DNA of 6,490 nt. Origin: an uncultured Saprospiraceae bacterium (lineage in GTDB: Bacteria; Bacteroidota; Bacteroidia; Chitinophagales; Saprospiraceae). A program made the translations under genes and the position numbers. The notes beneath the pieces were generated by a model that made no database searches, was not told the DNA's origin, and saw only the letters and a list, made by a program, of their open reading frames with translations. Where the stretch lies: NCBI GenBank assembly GCA_937921525.1, contig CAKZUM010000573.1:1-6490 (forward strand). The letters are read 5' to 3'. Of this stretch, positions 6,063 to 6,490 are shown piece by piece (the first letter of the stretch is position 1; every line of letters begins with the position of its first letter).

Positions 6063-6490
6063 CTAAAAATCAAAAGTCAGCAAACGCTCATTATTTCGAG
6101 CAACCAACACACTTACCTTCTCTCCAATTTGAATAGTTTCTATATCTCTAATTTCTCCTTTCACAAAAAAGCCAGATTCTTTAGCAGGTACAGAAGCAAA
6201 CGCTCCATTTCCATTCCCTTTCAAAAAAAGACCATAGCTAGCATCATAAATTCCTACCTCTGGTTTGGAGCGATAAAAATTTCCACCTAATAATAAATCA
6301 AGTTGTCCATCCTTGTCAAAATCTTCAAGTGAGATCGCATGTATGGGAGCATACTGTGCGGCTATAGGTAAGCTTTGCAATTCAAATGTGCCATCTCCAT
6401 TGTTGATAGCGATGCTACTTTCCATCAAATAAACAGCAGATTTAGCTGCGGTACGAATTTCTTTTTCAGAAAAAATATCGCTTACTTTTT
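6063..6490 (-). CDS. VCBS/FG-GAP repeat protein (CRTAC1-like), C-terminal fragment
   Basis: The minus strand is open from the window edge (6490) to TAG at 6065-6063, giving 141 codons that form the C-terminus of a longer protein. Visible features are INNGDGTF, a calcium-binding FG-GAP/VCBS loop DFDKDGQLDLLLGGNF, and a closing region with YDASYGLFLKGNGNGAF, SGFFVKGEIRDI and VLVARNNERL. This series matches the ends of large Bacteroidota extracellular VCBS proteins of the ASPIC/UnbV (CRTAC1-like) type, which are beta-propellers exported to the surface and thought to bind ligands or partners. The N-terminus, signal sequence and any sorting domain are outside the window. A TTG at 6428-6426 could be read as a start, but the frame continues upstream with family-like residues, so it is internal. 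No C-terminal sorting domain follows. The gene converges with the lipoprotein gene. Confidence 0.85.
   Translation of the reverse strand, partial: KVSDIFSEKEIRTAAKSAVYLMESSIAINNGDGTFELQSLPIAAQYAPIHAISLEDFDKDGQLDLLLGGNFYRSKPEVGIYDASYGLFLKGNGNGAFASVPAKESGFFVKGEIRDIETIQIGEKVSVLVARNNERLLTFDF

Noticed and set aside
6426..6428. TTG as start of a separate 121-residue VCBS gene
   Set aside because: The frame continues upstream to the window edge with residues that fit the VCBS family, so the start lies outside the window.

Overview
The window is AT-rich and looks like a chromosomal segment from a Bacteroidota bacterium, possibly of the Saprospiria type; the genus cannot be fixed from sequence alone. 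Supporting signs are the Bacteroidota-style lipoprotein, the FG-GAP/VCBS (CRTAC1-like) surface protein, weak Shine-Dalgarno use at most starts, and a TAnnTTTG-type promoter element.

Layout: (1) Positions 1-104, minus strand, hold the first 34 codons of a family 2 glycosyltransferase that runs off the left edge. (2) Positions 105-743 are a long divergent spacer. It holds a likely decayed fragment of an FtsX/MacB-type ABC permease (395-547), a perfect 13-bp inverted repeat (558-586), and a possible 28-codon membrane peptide gene (661-747). The stop of this small ORF overlaps the GTG start of the next gene. (3) Positions 744-4775, plus strand, encode the main gene: a 1343-residue protein with two class III cyclase domains, a STAND/AAA_16-type NTPase and a long TPR tail. 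This is the same domain order as animal soluble adenylyl cyclase (sAC, ADCY10). (4) Positions 4838-5860, plus strand, encode a predicted lipoprotein with an SdiA-regulated/YjiK-like beta-propeller. (5) Positions 5861-6062 separate two convergent genes and contain a 7-nt-phased palindromic repeat and a weak minus-strand terminator. (6) Positions 6063-6490, minus strand, hold the C-terminal 141 codons of a VCBS/FG-GAP repeat protein that runs off the right edge.

How the genes may work together: the cyclase-NTPase-TPR protein is a cytoplasmic signalling protein, predicted to make a cyclic nucleotide under control of its NTPase and TPR regions. The lipoprotein gene follows 62 bp later on the same strand and could be co-transcribed or have its own promoter; no functional link is shown. 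The flanking glycosyltransferase and VCBS genes point the other way and appear to be separate units.

The most notable points are the sAC-like composite catalytic site with substitutions at the adenine-recognition and bicarbonate positions, the overlapping small ORF at the cyclase start, and the heptad-phased palindrome. No mobile element, CRISPR array or RNA gene was recognised.
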